DNA of 64,000 nt from Alkalihalobacillus sp. CinArs1 (lineage in GTDB: Bacteria > Bacillota > Bacilli > Bacillales > Guptibacillaceae): the NCBI RefSeq assembly GCF_947387515.1, contig NZ_CANDOB010000001.1, positions 124,001 to 188,000 on the forward strand. Direction: 5' to 3'. The number at the start of each line of letters is the position of its first letter. Within the stretch, counting starts at the first letter, position 1. Positions 52,886 to 61,953 of this stretch are shown here, piece after piece. Below the pieces are notes generated by a model. That model saw only the letters and a list, made by a program, of their open reading frames with translations. It made no database searches and had not been told where the DNA came from. The position numbers and the translations under genes were made by a program.

Positions 52886-53149
52886 TTATATCGTTCTTTT
52901 TTGAAGTTCTAAGAAATAATTACTTAACGTCTCTAATGCCTCTTTACTATCTGTACCGACAGCGATAACAACTAGTGATCCTCTGTAACCATTCAAAGCA
53001 CTCATGCTCAATAAGCTCTTAACATTTAAAGTGGTATTAGAGATTTCAACAACGATGTAGCTTGAAAAAAGGTTTGCAGTCTTTACCACATGCATCAAAA
53101 AGGCTGTCGTTATCTTTTCAGTTAATAGAAAGGTTTGTTGAGACTTCAA
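52886..53149 (-). CDS. HPr-like protein lacking the active histidine
   Basis: An 87-residue protein that aligns with HPr without gaps: NVKSLLSMSALNGYRGS matches the Ser46 helix region, and ITTAFLMHVVKTA falls on the His15 loop. In that alignment His15 becomes T14, Arg17 becomes A16 and Pro18 becomes F17, while the regulatory Ser46 is kept (S45). It therefore cannot act as a PTS phosphocarrier, but could be phosphorylated by HPr kinase, like Crh. Crh itself carries glutamine at position 15. No PTS genes are near; it lies convergent to proI. The role is inferred. Confidence 0.65.
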   Translation of the reverse strand: MKSQQTFLLTEKITTAFLMHVVKTANLFSSYIVVEISNTTLNVKSLLSMSALNGYRGSLVVIAVGTDSKEALETLSNYFLELQKRTI

Positions 53150-53274
53150 TTAGCCACCTCCTAATAAAAATCCGTACAACCGTTTGCACAATTTTATTCT
53201 CCCACCTTTGTGACTGTTTCTCAAGGTGCATGACACCTTTTCTGACACACTCTTTCAAACCAACTCATACAATA

Positions 53275-53291
53275 TGTTAGATATTCTAACA
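53275..53291. promoter_or_regulatory. TnrA box
   Basis: TGTTAGATATTCTAACA is a perfect palindrome and a perfect match to the TnrA/GlnR consensus TGTNANAWWWTMTNACA. It is centred about 50 bases upstream of the predicted tnrA transcription start, the usual position for TnrA activation. Confidence 0.88.
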
Positions 53292-53317
53292 CCCTTCTGA
53301 CGAATCGTTGTCGTGTA

Positions 53318-53326
53318 TGCTATACT
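53318..53326 (+). promoter_or_regulatory. Extended -10 promoter of tnrA
   Basis: TGC directly before TATACT (53321-53326). No good -35 is present, which fits a promoter that depends on an activator bound at 53275-53291. Confidence 0.6.
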
Positions 53327-53414
53327 AAATAGAAGATTATGAGTTTGATAGATGAATTTTATAGTATATGAAACCATTACAACAATATGAACGAGAGCGT
53401 GGGAGTGAATAATA

Positions 53415-53723
53415 ATGTCTTACAAAGAGAAAAAAGTTCTTCCGATCGGATCAGTCAGTGAATTAACAGGTTTATCACTCCGCAAAATCCGGTATTACGA
53501 AGAAAGAGGATTAATTCTTCCTGAACGATCAGGCGGAGGCACGAGAAAGTTTTCATTTAACGATGTGGAAAAACTCATGGACATCGCAAACCAAATTGAA
53601 GATGGCATGCAAACGTTCGAAATAAAGAAAATGTACAAAAAAGATAAGCAAAAGGATAAAGGTAAGATTAGAGATGAGATGATTCGCGGACAGCTTAATG
53701 CTGCGTTTAAAATGTCTAAATAA
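53415..53723 (+). CDS. tnrA: Nitrogen regulator TnrA
   Basis: MerR-family global regulator that activates or represses nitrogen genes when nitrogen is limiting and is held by feedback-inhibited glutamine synthetase. The 102 residues have the MerR helix-turn-helix (IGSVSELTGLSLRKIRYYEE then RGLILPER, about 11-38) and TRKFSFNDVEKLMDIANQIEDG. The C-terminal tail (RDEMIRGQLNAAFK) has the pattern of the TnrA segment that binds glutamine synthetase. GlnR is similar but its gene normally precedes glnA, which is not here. Confidence 0.88.
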   Translation: MSYKEKKVLPIGSVSELTGLSLRKIRYYEERGLILPERSGGGTRKFSFNDVEKLMDIANQIEDGMQTFEIKKMYKKDKQKDKGKIRDEMIRGQLNAAFKMSK

Positions 53724-53763
53724 GTTCATTTAAGTAGTCGTGTCATTTCTTTTAATATTGTCC

Positions 53764-53788
53764 GTTTAATCTATACGTTACAGGGTAT
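53764..53788 (+). promoter_or_regulatory. SigB general-stress promoter
   Basis: GTTTAA (53764-53769), 13 bases, GGGTAT (53783-53788): both hexamers match the SigB consensus exactly, upstream of the DUF302 gene. Confidence 0.85.
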
Positions 53789-53830
53789 AGAACGAGTAGA
53801 TGCAAAACGTACAAGAAGGGAGATTTCATA

Positions 53831-54217
53831 GTGAGTTTTCATTACACAATTGACACGACGAAGACGATTGATAAAGCAGTGGAGGATTTAAGTGCTTCAT
53901 TACAAGAAGAAAGTTTCGGGGTGCTTTGGGACTTTGATTTAACTTCAAAGCTCCAGGAAAAAGGAATGGAATTCAATACACCTTTTCGCGTATTAGAGGT
54001 ATGTAACCCGAAGGAAGCTGATCGTGTTCTTAAAGAAAATAAAACCGTAGGGTATTTTCTTCCATGTAAAATCGTCGTTTATGAAGATAATGGCCTAACA
54101 AAAATAGGCATGCCGAAACCAACCACCTTGCTCGATCTAACTGAAGATGATCGACTTAAAGGCATCGGTCTAGACATTGAAGACCGATTGATCTCTTGTA
54201 TCGAAAACAGTAAATAG
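53831..54217 (+). CDS. DUF302 domain protein
   Basis: A 128-residue protein of the DUF302 family, with the typical early phrase FGVLWDFDL (29-37), a two-layer alpha/beta pattern and no signal peptide. Function unknown. A GTG start 8 bases after AAGGGAG was chosen. The perfect SigB promoter upstream suggests it belongs to the general stress regulon. It ends at a hairpin shared with the converging gene. Confidence 0.78.
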   Translation: MSFHYTIDTTKTIDKAVEDLSASLQEESFGVLWDFDLTSKLQEKGMEFNTPFRVLEVCNPKEADRVLKENKTVGYFLPCKIVVYEDNGLTKIGMPKPTTLLDLTEDDRLKGIGLDIEDRLISCIENSK

Positions 54218-54224
54218 CTAATAG

Positions 54225-54252
54225 AAATGACTCCCTACCAAGGGAGTCATTT
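54225..54252. terminator. Bidirectional terminator
   Basis: AAATGACTCCCT (54225-54236) pairs with AGGGAGTCATTT (54241-54252). The second arm overlaps the stop of the converging gene. Confidence 0.8.
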
Positions 54253-54573
54253 TTCATGTGCTTCTTCATCCGGGTGATGCTGGTATTTATTCAAGCTCAC
54301 CTTATTATTCTCAGAAAACGTTATTCCTTCGTCTTCTAAAGCTACTCGTTGTATGAACACGCCTTCTTCTTCACGTAAACCGATTTCCCCTTTTGCATTG
54401 ATCACTCGATGCCATGGTAACCCATGCTTCTTACTCATAGAATGTAGGATCCGAACGACTTGTCTTGCACCTCTCGGACTCCCCGCTATCCTGGCGATTT
54501 GACCGTATGTCATCACACGTCCTCGCGGAATTTCTTTTATAATGCGAACTGCGTTTTCAGTAAACCTTTCCAC
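54247..54573 (-). CDS. Alkyltransferase-like protein (Atl)
   Basis: A 108-residue MGMT-domain protein. The usual PCHRV active site of O6-alkylguanine-DNA alkyltransferase is PWHRV here (about residues 53-57): the acceptor cysteine is tryptophan, as in Atl proteins. Atl binds alkylated guanine and directs it to nucleotide excision repair without removing the alkyl group. The helix-turn-helix MTYGQIARIAGSPRGARQV is intact. The start is a GTG; the site upstream is weak (GGGAG). Confidence 0.82.
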   Translation of the reverse strand: MERFTENAVRIIKEIPRGRVMTYGQIARIAGSPRGARQVVRILHSMSKKHGLPWHRVINAKGEIGLREEEGVFIQRVALEDEGITFSENNKVSLNKYQHHPDEEAHEK

Positions 54574-54719
54574 AAAGCTCCCTCACTTTAACCTAACGAT
54601 TTCTTCTCCATCATAACAAATATCTCTTCATTTCACCGCTCTCCCACTCACCTGCGAATAAAATGCACAAGTTAACTAAAACTAAAACGGCACAAGTTCT
54701 CGTAAAGGAGTTAAAGTTG

Positions 54720-56381
54720 ATGAACAAACGGTTAATCGATTGGCCTACGTTTTTCGGAGCGCTATTCTTGTTGTTACTAGTAACTGTTCCACTCGTTCTT
54801 TTTCCTGAAGCTGGTAAAGTGGTCGTTGATAAAGCAAATACATTTATGACGACAAGGTTTGGTGTCCTCTATTTACTTGTTGGACTCGGAATATTTTTAT
54901 TCTTGATATATGTTGCATTTAGTGAGAATGGCCGGGTACGACTCGGAGACGAAGGTGAACGCCCGGAATTTAATAACTTTTCATGGGCGGGGATGCTTTT
55001 TTGTGCAGGTATAGGTTCGAGTATTCTTTACTGGGCAACGATTGAATGGGCTTATTACTTTCAAGGGCCACCATTTGGACTTGAACCAGGTACGAAGGAC
55101 GCCATACTGTGGGCTAGTACATACGGTATCTTTCACTGGGGACCGATCGCATGGGCAATCTATACATTACCAGCTCTACCCATCGCGTATTTCTATTACG
55201 TTAGAAAAAAGCCTGTCCTTAAAATAAGCGAGGCGACGAGACCTTTAATCGGAAATCTTGCTGACGGACCTTTAGGTACAATCATCGATGTATTATTCAT
55301 GTTTGGACTACTAGGTGGTGCGGGAACTACTCTCGCTCTTGGGACGCCGATGATTGCTGAAGGGATCAATATGTTGACAGGACTCCCTGTAAACATGGTC
55401 TTAAAGACAATGATACTCGTTCTCGTCACTTTAATCTTTGCAATAAGCGCCTATTCTGGCCTTAGAAAAGGAATAAAAGTTCTTTCTGACTTGAACCTCG
55501 TTTTAGCCATATTCCTATTGCTATTCGTATTGATCTTCGGACCAACACGATTTCTCGTTGAGACAACAACGAATAGTATCGGTCTCTTGATGGATAACTT
55601 CTTTCATATGAGCACGTGGACAGAGCCGTATAATACTCTTGGTCCATATGAAAAGACCGGTTTCCCTGAAAGCTGGACAGTGTTTTACTGGGCATGGTGG
55701 CTCGTTTACGCTCCGTTTGTTGGGCTTTTCGTAGCAAAGATCTCTAGAGGACGTTCAATTAAACAGATGATTCTTGGTACGATTTCATACGGAACTTTCG
55801 GAAGCTTGTTGTTTTTCGGTATCCTTGGAAACTACGGGCTTCACATGCAACTTACAGGTAAATTCGATGTGATCAGCGTATTGAACGATGAAGGAGCACC
55901 AAGAGCAATTCTAGAAACGATCGGACAGCTCCCATTACCGTGGCTGATGATCTTTGTATTTACGGTGCTAGCGATTATCTTTCTTGCGACAACATTTGAT
56001 TCGAGTTCCTATATTCTCGCTTCGGTAGTACAAAAAGAAGTGGAAGATGAGCCGATACGTTGGAACAGACTATTCTGGGCATTCGCATTATGTTTGATGC
56101 CACTCACGTTAATGTTCATAGGCGGCCTCGGTACACTTCAAACCGCAAGTATCGTTGGAGGGTTTCCACTACTCTTTATCATGATTATGCTCGGCTGGTC
56201 ATTTATGAGAGCATCTTCTCAAGACATTAGAGCTTCTGAGCACTATGAGCCAAAAGTGTATTCATTAAATTACAAAAAAATATTACAAACGCTAAGAAGA
56301 AAAAAGAAAGACAGAAAGCAAAAAGGACCTGTGGACGCTCATTTCGAGGAAGAAGATCACAACAAGGATGAACAGGATTAA
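54720..56381 (+). CDS. BCCT family transporter (second copy)
   Basis: A 553-residue betaine/choline/carnitine transporter with twelve hydrophobic segments, the conserved FYWAWWLVYAPFVGLFVA (about 325-342) and following ISRGRSIKQM. It differs from the copy at 29827: it is longer, with a highly charged C-terminal tail of about 40 residues (KKKDRKQKGP ... EEEDHNKDEQD) that could be an osmosensing extension. ATG at 54720 is 9 bases after AAAGGAG; an ATG 19 codons earlier lacks a site. Substrate uncertain. Confidence 0.85.
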   Translation: MNKRLIDWPTFFGALFLLLLVTVPLVLFPEAGKVVVDKANTFMTTRFGVLYLLVGLGIFLFLIYVAFSENGRVRLGDEGERPEFNNFSWAGMLFCAGIGSSILYWATIEWAYYFQGPPFGLEPGTKDAILWASTYGIFHWGPIAWAIYTLPALPIAYFYYVRKKPVLKISEATRPLIGNLADGPLGTIIDVLFMFGLLGGAGTTLALGTPMIAEGINMLTGLPVNMVLKTMILVLVTLIFAISAYSGLRKGIKVLSDLNLVLAIFLLLFVLIFGPTRFLVETTTNSIGLLMDNFFHMSTWTEPYNTLGPYEKTGFPESWTVFYWAWWLVYAPFVGLFVAKISRGRSIKQMILGTISYGTFGSLLFFGILGNYGLHMQLTGKFDVISVLNDEGAPRAILETIGQLPLPWLMIFVFTVLAIIFLATTFDSSSYILASVVQKEVEDEPIRWNRLFWAFALCLMPLTLMFIGGLGTLQTASIVGGFPLLFIMIMLGWSFMRASSQDIRASEHYEPKVYSLNYKKILQTLRRKKKDRKQKGPVDAHFEEEDHNKDEQD

Positions 56382-56413
56382 GCGAAATATAAGAGATTTA
56401 AGAAAAAACATGA

Positions 56414-56442
56414 TTGACACTCCCTCTTGTTCATGATAAAAA
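56414..56442 (+). promoter_or_regulatory. Promoter of the T-box/NSS transcript
   Basis: TTGACA (56414-56419), 17 bases, TAAAAA (56437-56442), just before the leader RNA. Confidence 0.6.
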
Positions 56443-56461
56443 TTGTATAACCAACTACACA

Positions 56462-56692
56462 TGAAATTGCTTTGAAGGAAACTTAGTAGCCTCCCTTTCC
56501 CTGGAAAAGAGAGCCGATGGTCGCTGCGAATCGGTGCATAAAGGAACGGTGAATTTCATTTCTGGAGCTTCTTTTGCTTCGGCAAAAGACGGTGAAGATC
56601 GTTAAACATACAAAGTGGTGAGATTTTTCTCACAACCAGGGTGGTACCGCGATATTCAATCGTCCCTACGGATTCCGTAGGGACGATTTTTT
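56462..56692 (+). ncRNA. T-box leader, phenylalanine specifier likely
   Basis: A tRNA-sensing leader upstream of the NSS transporter. The T-box sequence AACCAGGGTGGTACCGCG is at 56634-56651 and a strong terminator (CGTCCCTACGGA with its complement) at 56659-56687. In Stem I, AGTA (56488-56491 area) faces GAA, with GAAA / TTTC pairing below. The bases after GAA are UUUCA, so the specifier is UUU or UUC depending on register; both encode phenylalanine. The gap 56382-56732 holds the promoter and this leader. Confidence 0.88.
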
Positions 56693-56732
56693 ATTGCAGC
56701 GAGTCTTTACCCATGAATGAAAGGAGAAAAGT

Positions 56733-58076
56733 ATGAGTCAGAAAGAACAATGGTCATCAAGACTGAGCTTTATTTTAGCTGCTGCAGGATCCGCAATCGG
56801 CCTCGGCGCAATTTGGAAATTCCCTTATACAGCTGGACAAAACGGAGGAGGCGCATTTTTCCTCATCTTTATTTTATTTACTTTAATACTAGGACTACCT
56901 CTTCTTCTTGCTGAGTTCTCGATTGGTCGAACCGCTCAAAGCAATGCGGTAGATTCCTACAAGACGATCGCCCCTCAGTCAAAATGGTATCGCGTCGGTA
57001 TTCTAGGTATGGTTACTTCGTTTATTTTACTTTCTTTCTATAGCGTTGTTGGCGGATGGATCATCGTTTATCTCTATAAGGCGATAACCGGGCAAATGTA
57101 TGGACTATCCTCTGATGAATACATGCAGATTTTTGGATCAACGATCGCAAATCCACTTATCAGTGTTGGTGTCCAGCTCCTCTTTATTTTGATGACGATA
57201 TTCGTCGTTTCAAGAGGAGTAGAGAAAGGGATTGAAAAGGCAAGCAAAATCATGATGCCAGCACTTTTCATTCTTTTTATCATTTTAGTGCTAAGAGCTG
57301 TCACACTCGATGGAGCAATGGAAGGCATACAATTTTTACTACAGCCTGACTTCACGAAAGTAACGTCTCAAACCATCCTAGAAGCAATGGGACAATCGTT
57401 CTTTACACTGAGCGTCGGCGTCTCTGTTATGGTGACGTACAGCTCTTATTTACCAAAAACTCAAAGTTTACCACGTTCAGCGATGTCGATCGTGTCTTTG
57501 AATATTCTTATCGTGCTACTAGCCGGGCTCGCAATTTTCCCAGCAGTCTTTTCGTTTGGACTTGAACCAGGTGCTGGTCCCGTACTGTTGTTCAATGTAT
57601 TACCGACTGTCTTCAGTCAACTGCCGTTCGGCATGCTGTTTTTCATTGCGTTTTTAGTACTTTTCTTATTTGCAGCACTGACATCTGCATTTTCAATGCT
57701 TGAAATTATCGTATCTGTTATTTCAAAAGGAGATTTAGAAAAGCGTAAAAAATGGGCGTGGATCATCGGTCTTGCTATCTTTGTTGTAGGAGTTCCTTCC
57801 GCCCTCTCATACGGTGTACTAGGAGATGTAACGCTATTTGGAAAAACCATTTTTGACCTTGCTGATTATACAGTCAGCAACATCTTACTCCCTCTAGGCT
57901 CATTATTGATCGCAATTTTCGTTCCACTAAAAATGAAAAAGACGGATTTATATGAGGAGCTTAAACGTGGAGGAGGACTTAAAAAAGGACTGTTCGAAAC
58001 GTGGTATTATCTTATCCGTTTCGGTGCGCCACTCTTAATCCTTGCCGTTATGCTTGATGCATTAGGACTTATTTAA
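56733..58076 (+). CDS. NSS (SNF) family sodium-dependent amino acid transporter
   Basis: A 447-residue transporter of the LeuT-fold neurotransmitter:sodium symporter family. The unwound segment in helix 1 is typical ([20 protein letters not shown], about 14-33), with GGGAFFLIF next; about eleven to twelve hydrophobic segments follow. MhsT of Bacillus halodurans, which imports hydrophobic amino acids, is a characterised relative. The Phe-type T-box upstream suggests phenylalanine or other aromatic amino acids as substrate, an inference from regulation. AAAGGAG precedes the ATG. Confidence 0.88.
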   Translation: MSQKEQWSSRLSFILAAAGSAIGLGAIWKFPYTAGQNGGGAFFLIFILFTLILGLPLLLAEFSIGRTAQSNAVDSYKTIAPQSKWYRVGILGMVTSFILLSFYSVVGGWIIVYLYKAITGQMYGLSSDEYMQIFGSTIANPLISVGVQLLFILMTIFVVSRGVEKGIEKASKIMMPALFILFIILVLRAVTLDGAMEGIQFLLQPDFTKVTSQTILEAMGQSFFTLSVGVSVMVTYSSYLPKTQSLPRSAMSIVSLNILIVLLAGLAIFPAVFSFGLEPGAGPVLLFNVLPTVFSQLPFGMLFFIAFLVLFLFAALTSAFSMLEIIVSVISKGDLEKRKKWAWIIGLAIFVVGVPSALSYGVLGDVTLFGKTIFDLADYTVSNILLPLGSLLIAIFVPLKMKKTDLYEELKRGGGLKKGLFETWYYLIRFGAPLLILAVMLDALGLI

Positions 58077-58078
58077 CA

Positions 58079-58111
58079 AACAACCCCTCACCACGTTGGT
58101 GAGGGGTTGTT
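58079..58111. terminator. Bidirectional terminator
   Basis: AACAACCCCTCACC (58079-58092) pairs perfectly with GGTGAGGGGTTGTT (58098-58111), between converging genes. Confidence 0.88.
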
Positions 58112-58115
58112 AATT

Positions 58116-60146
58116 TCACTCTTCCTCTTCAGCATTACTTTCAGGGGCTGAAGGCTTAGGCTTATCTTTCAGATCAAAATATGCGTCAAAAAGTTGTCTT
58201 CCGATACGTGTATTCACATGATTACCATCATCGTTCATGTTCGGAACGATGACAGAGATGGCGATCTCAGGATTATCGTATGGCGCAAAACCAACAAATG
58301 AGAGATTATAGCGATCATCCTTCACCTGTGCAGTCCCAGTTTTCCCCGCATGTGAATAACTTGTACCACTAAATTCATTTCTTGCCGTTCCTCTGTTCCC
58401 ATTCGTTACAAGCCGTAAGCCATTTCGGACTCTATCGATATCGCTGTTGCTCATCTGTATGGTGTTTAACACATTCGTATCGAACTGCTCAACAACAATG
58501 TTTGAAAGTCCACTCACGTTTGATGGCTCATGAACTTCTTTTAGAAAGTGTGGCTGAATTCGGTTTCCACCATTGGCGATTGTGGAAATGTATTGAGCCA
58601 TTTGCAAAGGCGTATACGTATCGAACTGTCCAATCATCAAGTCCATAAGTTTACCAAGAACATTATATCCACCGTTGATTCCAGACGTTTCGATCGGCAT
58701 ATCGATTCCTGTTTTCTTTCCAAGCCCAAACTGATTAAAATTGTACCTGACCGTGTCATAAGCACTGGGATTCCATGGAATTCCACCCGTATTCGGCTGA
58801 TAGTCGTAGCCCGCAATCATCATCGCGATCCGGAACATGTACACGTTAGAAGAGCGTTCGAGTGCGGTTAAATCGTTAACGTATCCCATGTTCGTGTAAG
58901 AAGCTTTTGTTGGTGTCATAGGGATTTGGATGGGTGTATCGTATAGAACCGTTCCATGCCCGATAACTCCAGTCTCATACCCCGTTAAAACAGATGCACC
59001 TTTGACAGCAGACCCCATTTCGTACGCTTCTGAAAGCGTGCCATAGGAATACTCGATATAGTCATTTTCACTCGAGTCGTATTTCGTTCCACCAAATGCT
59101 AAGATGTCGCCTGTCATCGGGTCCATCGCTATGGCATAAGCGCGATCAGCGCTAGGATTGCCACTCGCTCTCGCCCCTCGTAGCTCGTTTGCAAGAATAG
59201 ATTCAAGCTCCTTCTGCAAATCAATATCCACCGTTAGTACAAGATCGTTTCCTCGCTTACCAGGTGTTACGACCGGTTCGCCAATCGGTTTACCAGATTT
59301 GTCGGTAATATATTTTTTTTTTGCTTTTTGACCTTTTAATAATTCTTCATATTCTTTTTCAAGGTAACTGACCCCTACAAGATCGTTATGATCGTAACCT
59401 CTCATTTTATAGGTATCGATATTTTCTTGAGGAATCTGCCCAAGGTTTCCGAACATCGTTTCAAGGGTGTTGCCATAAGGATAAATACGCTCAGCGTCCG
59501 CTTGGATGTCTACACCTGGAAGGATATCTAGATTTTCACTCACAGTCGCGATTTCTTCACGTGTAAGACCCTTTTTTATCGATTGAGAAGACAGCGCATA
59601 GCCTGTGTCCATCTCACGTTTGATCGCAGCAACCTTCATTTCTTCTGGATCTTCGGTTATTTCCTTCAAATCTTTCTCATCGATGCGATCAATTTGTAGC
59701 TGGTAGGCGTCTTTCGGTTGGAGCTCGCCCCATTCCTTGTCAGAGAGCTTTGCCTTCGCTTTGTCAGGCTGCGTTAAAATCCAGTAGTCTTTCAGGTCTC
59801 GTTCCGTAACGTTGTCCGTTTCTACTTCAATAAAGTTCGCTAGCTTTCTCGCTACCTCTAACCTTTCGTTCGATTTGGTATTCTGAGTACGAATATATGT
59901 AAGGGTAAACGTAGGTTCATTATCTACAAGGACTCTACCATAACGATCAAACATCTTCCCTCTTGGCGCAGATGATTTCGCCGTCACGTTCTCTGTTTGT
60001 TCCGTCAGTCGCTCAAAATCTTCACCCTGTACGATTTGAATGACACCTAACCGCAACACAAGAGCAGAAAACAAAAGAAAAACACAGAGGAATAGTATAT
60101 TTAATCGAAAAGGCACATGTGTCTTTTTTATGTTTTTCTTTATCAA
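58116..60146 (-). CDS. Class B penicillin-binding protein 2 (PbpA/PbpH type)
   Basis: A 676-residue transpeptidase that cross-links peptidoglycan during wall elongation. One N-terminal membrane anchor (about 14-36), a dimerisation/pedestal domain with SAPRGKMFDRYGRVLVDN (about 58-75), then the transpeptidase domain. The active-site motifs are visible: SAVK (in EMGSAVKGAS), SSN (LERSSNVYM) and KTG (HAGKTGTAQ). Length and sequence fit B. subtilis PBP2A (PbpA) and its redundant partner PbpH; I cannot separate these. The acidic tail (SAPESNAEEEE) is unusual. Confidence 0.9.
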   Translation of the reverse strand: MIKKNIKKTHVPFRLNILFLCVFLLFSALVLRLGVIQIVQGEDFERLTEQTENVTAKSSAPRGKMFDRYGRVLVDNEPTFTLTYIRTQNTKSNERLEVARKLANFIEVETDNVTERDLKDYWILTQPDKAKAKLSDKEWGELQPKDAYQLQIDRIDEKDLKEITEDPEEMKVAAIKREMDTGYALSSQSIKKGLTREEIATVSENLDILPGVDIQADAERIYPYGNTLETMFGNLGQIPQENIDTYKMRGYDHNDLVGVSYLEKEYEELLKGQKAKKKYITDKSGKPIGEPVVTPGKRGNDLVLTVDIDLQKELESILANELRGARASGNPSADRAYAIAMDPMTGDILAFGGTKYDSSENDYIEYSYGTLSEAYEMGSAVKGASVLTGYETGVIGHGTVLYDTPIQIPMTPTKASYTNMGYVNDLTALERSSNVYMFRIAMMIAGYDYQPNTGGIPWNPSAYDTVRYNFNQFGLGKKTGIDMPIETSGINGGYNVLGKLMDLMIGQFDTYTPLQMAQYISTIANGGNRIQPHFLKEVHEPSNVSGLSNIVVEQFDTNVLNTIQMSNSDIDRVRNGLRLVTNGNRGTARNEFSGTSYSHAGKTGTAQVKDDRYNLSFVGFAPYDNPEIAISVIVPNMNDDGNHVNTRIGRQLFDAYFDLKDKPKPSAPESNAEEEE

Positions 60147-60267
60147 TTCGTGCCTCTCCCTTCAATATTTTCCTTATCTTCCCAATCATTTTAACACATC
60201 ATCTTGTCATGTTGTTCTACAGAGTTTGAATTATTTAAATTTTTCATGAACATTTTTTGTATAAAAA

Positions 60268-60291
60268 AGAGGCACCATAAATGGTACCTCT
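60268..60291 (-). terminator. Terminator after the cardiolipin synthase gene
   Basis: AGAGG-C-ACCAT pairs with ATGGT-A-CCTCT, followed on the minus strand by T6. Confidence 0.8.
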
Positions 60292-60302
60292 CATACGGCT
60301 TA

Positions 60303-61748
60303 CTATAGAATTGGAGAAAGCAATCTTGATATAGATTCTTTAAACCTTATCCACGTTGAGCGATCGTAATATCCTTCCGCTGTCAATTCATCACTTTTAC
60401 TCATATCTTCTAAGAACGTTTTTTCTAGCTGCTTGGCGATATGTTCATTATAAATAAAGGCGTTCACTTCAAAATTCAGCTTAAAGCTTCTTACGTCGAT
60501 ATTCGCTGTCCCTACGGATGATATTTCACCATCTACCGAAATGGTCTTTGCATGGATAAAACCGTTTTGGTAAATGTAGATCCTTGCTCCTGCTTTTAAG
60601 AGCTCACCAACATATGAATACGTTGCCCAGTAAACAAACATATGATCAGGCTTATTCGGTATCATGAGTCTGACATCAACTCCACTTAGAGCCGCAATCC
60701 GAAGCGCATCGAGCAAACTTGCATCAGGAATAAAATACGGTGTCTGAATGTAAACCGTTCTTTTGGCTGAGGAGATTAATTTGATATAGCCGTTTTTGAT
60801 CTGCTCCCATTCTGAGTCTGGACCACAGCTTACGATCTGTACGCCAGCGTCTCCAATCGTCGGTAAAACAGGAAAGTAATTTGCTTCGTATCCCACTTTA
60901 TTACGCGCTGCATGGTTCCAATCAAGAAGGAACCTCGTCTGCATGGCATGAGTTGCACTTCCTTCCATTCGAAGATGCGTGTCTCTCCAATAGCCAAACT
61001 TCTTGTTAAGGCCAAGGTATTCATCACCAACGTTAAACCCACCTACATAGCCGATACGGCCATCTATAATAACAAGTTTTCTATGATTGCGATAGTTCAA
61101 ACGTGGGTTTACATATGGTATTCGTGAAGGGAAGAACACTTCGACTTCTCCGCCAGCCTCAATCAGCTCTCGGAAAAAACGTTTCCTTGTTCTTCTTGAG
61201 CCCATCTCATCGTAAAGAACCCTGACTTTAACACCTTCTCGTGCTTTTTCGGTTAGCTTTTGAGCAATTTTTCTTCCAAGATTATCTTTGCGAAAGATAT
61301 AATACTGAAAATGGATATGATCTTTCGCATTCTCAATATCACGTAAGACAGCTTCAAACTTTTCTTCACCATCCGTAAACACTTTTATATCGTTATCTTG
61401 TGTAAGCACAGCATCATCGTTAACAAGGTGCATGTAGATAATGTCCTTGTGCCTCGCAATTTCTTCGTGGCGAAAAGGGTAGATGCCTTCTTTAATCTCA
61501 CTGACCTGTTCTTGGATAAGGTCTTCGATGCCTACTTTTTTAATGTTCTCCCAATCAAAGAGCCTCCGTCTACTTAAGTTTTGTCCAAAAATTAAGTACA
61601 TAATAAAGCCTAGGAGAGGGATAAAAAGTAATACCATCAACCAGGCCCATGTTGCACCAGCATCTTTTCGCTCAAGAAAAATAACGACGGCTGCTAACAC
61701 TAAGTTAAGAACAAACAGAATTCCAAGTAAAATAGATATGATATTCAT
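60303..61748 (-). CDS. cls: Cardiolipin synthase
   Basis: Makes cardiolipin from phosphatidylglycerol in the membrane. The 481 residues have two N-terminal membrane segments (about 3-23 and 32-52) and two phospholipase-D HKD motifs: HRKLVIIDGRIGYVGG (about 225-240) and HAKTISVDGEISSVG (about 403-417). This is the ClsA/B. subtilis ClsA (YwnE) architecture. ATG at 61748 is 8 bases after AAAGGAG; an in-frame start 7 codons upstream was rejected. Monocistronic. Confidence 0.93.
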   Translation of the reverse strand: MNIISILLGILFVLNLVLAAVVIFLERKDAGATWAWLMVLLFIPLLGFIMYLIFGQNLSRRRLFDWENIKKVGIEDLIQEQVSEIKEGIYPFRHEEIARHKDIIYMHLVNDDAVLTQDNDIKVFTDGEEKFEAVLRDIENAKDHIHFQYYIFRKDNLGRKIAQKLTEKAREGVKVRVLYDEMGSRRTRKRFFRELIEAGGEVEVFFPSRIPYVNPRLNYRNHRKLVIIDGRIGYVGGFNVGDEYLGLNKKFGYWRDTHLRMEGSATHAMQTRFLLDWNHAARNKVGYEANYFPVLPTIGDAGVQIVSCGPDSEWEQIKNGYIKLISSAKRTVYIQTPYFIPDASLLDALRIAALSGVDVRLMIPNKPDHMFVYWATYSYVGELLKAGARIYIYQNGFIHAKTISVDGEISSVGTANIDVRSFKLNFEVNAFIYNEHIAKQLEKTFLEDMSKSDELTAEGYYDRSTWIRFKESISRLLSPIL

Positions 61749-61906
61749 AACGGTATCTCCTTTGAACAACCACTTAACGAAAGGCGGTTGGAAACATCAT
61801 CTTACAGTTTACATGAATTACCTGTTTATTTTAAGACATATTTAATCCACTTTTATAAATAAACCGGAACCATCCAGCTTAGTTAACGCAGATGACGTCT
61901 CAAAAA

Positions 61907-61928
61907 AACCAGCCAAACCTCAGCTGGT
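61907..61928 (-). terminator. Terminator after the HMA-domain gene
   Basis: ACCAGC (61908-61913) pairs with GCTGGT (61923-61928), followed on the minus strand by T7. Confidence 0.7.
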
Positions 61929-61953
61929 CGATCGACACTATTGAGTTGGAGCT

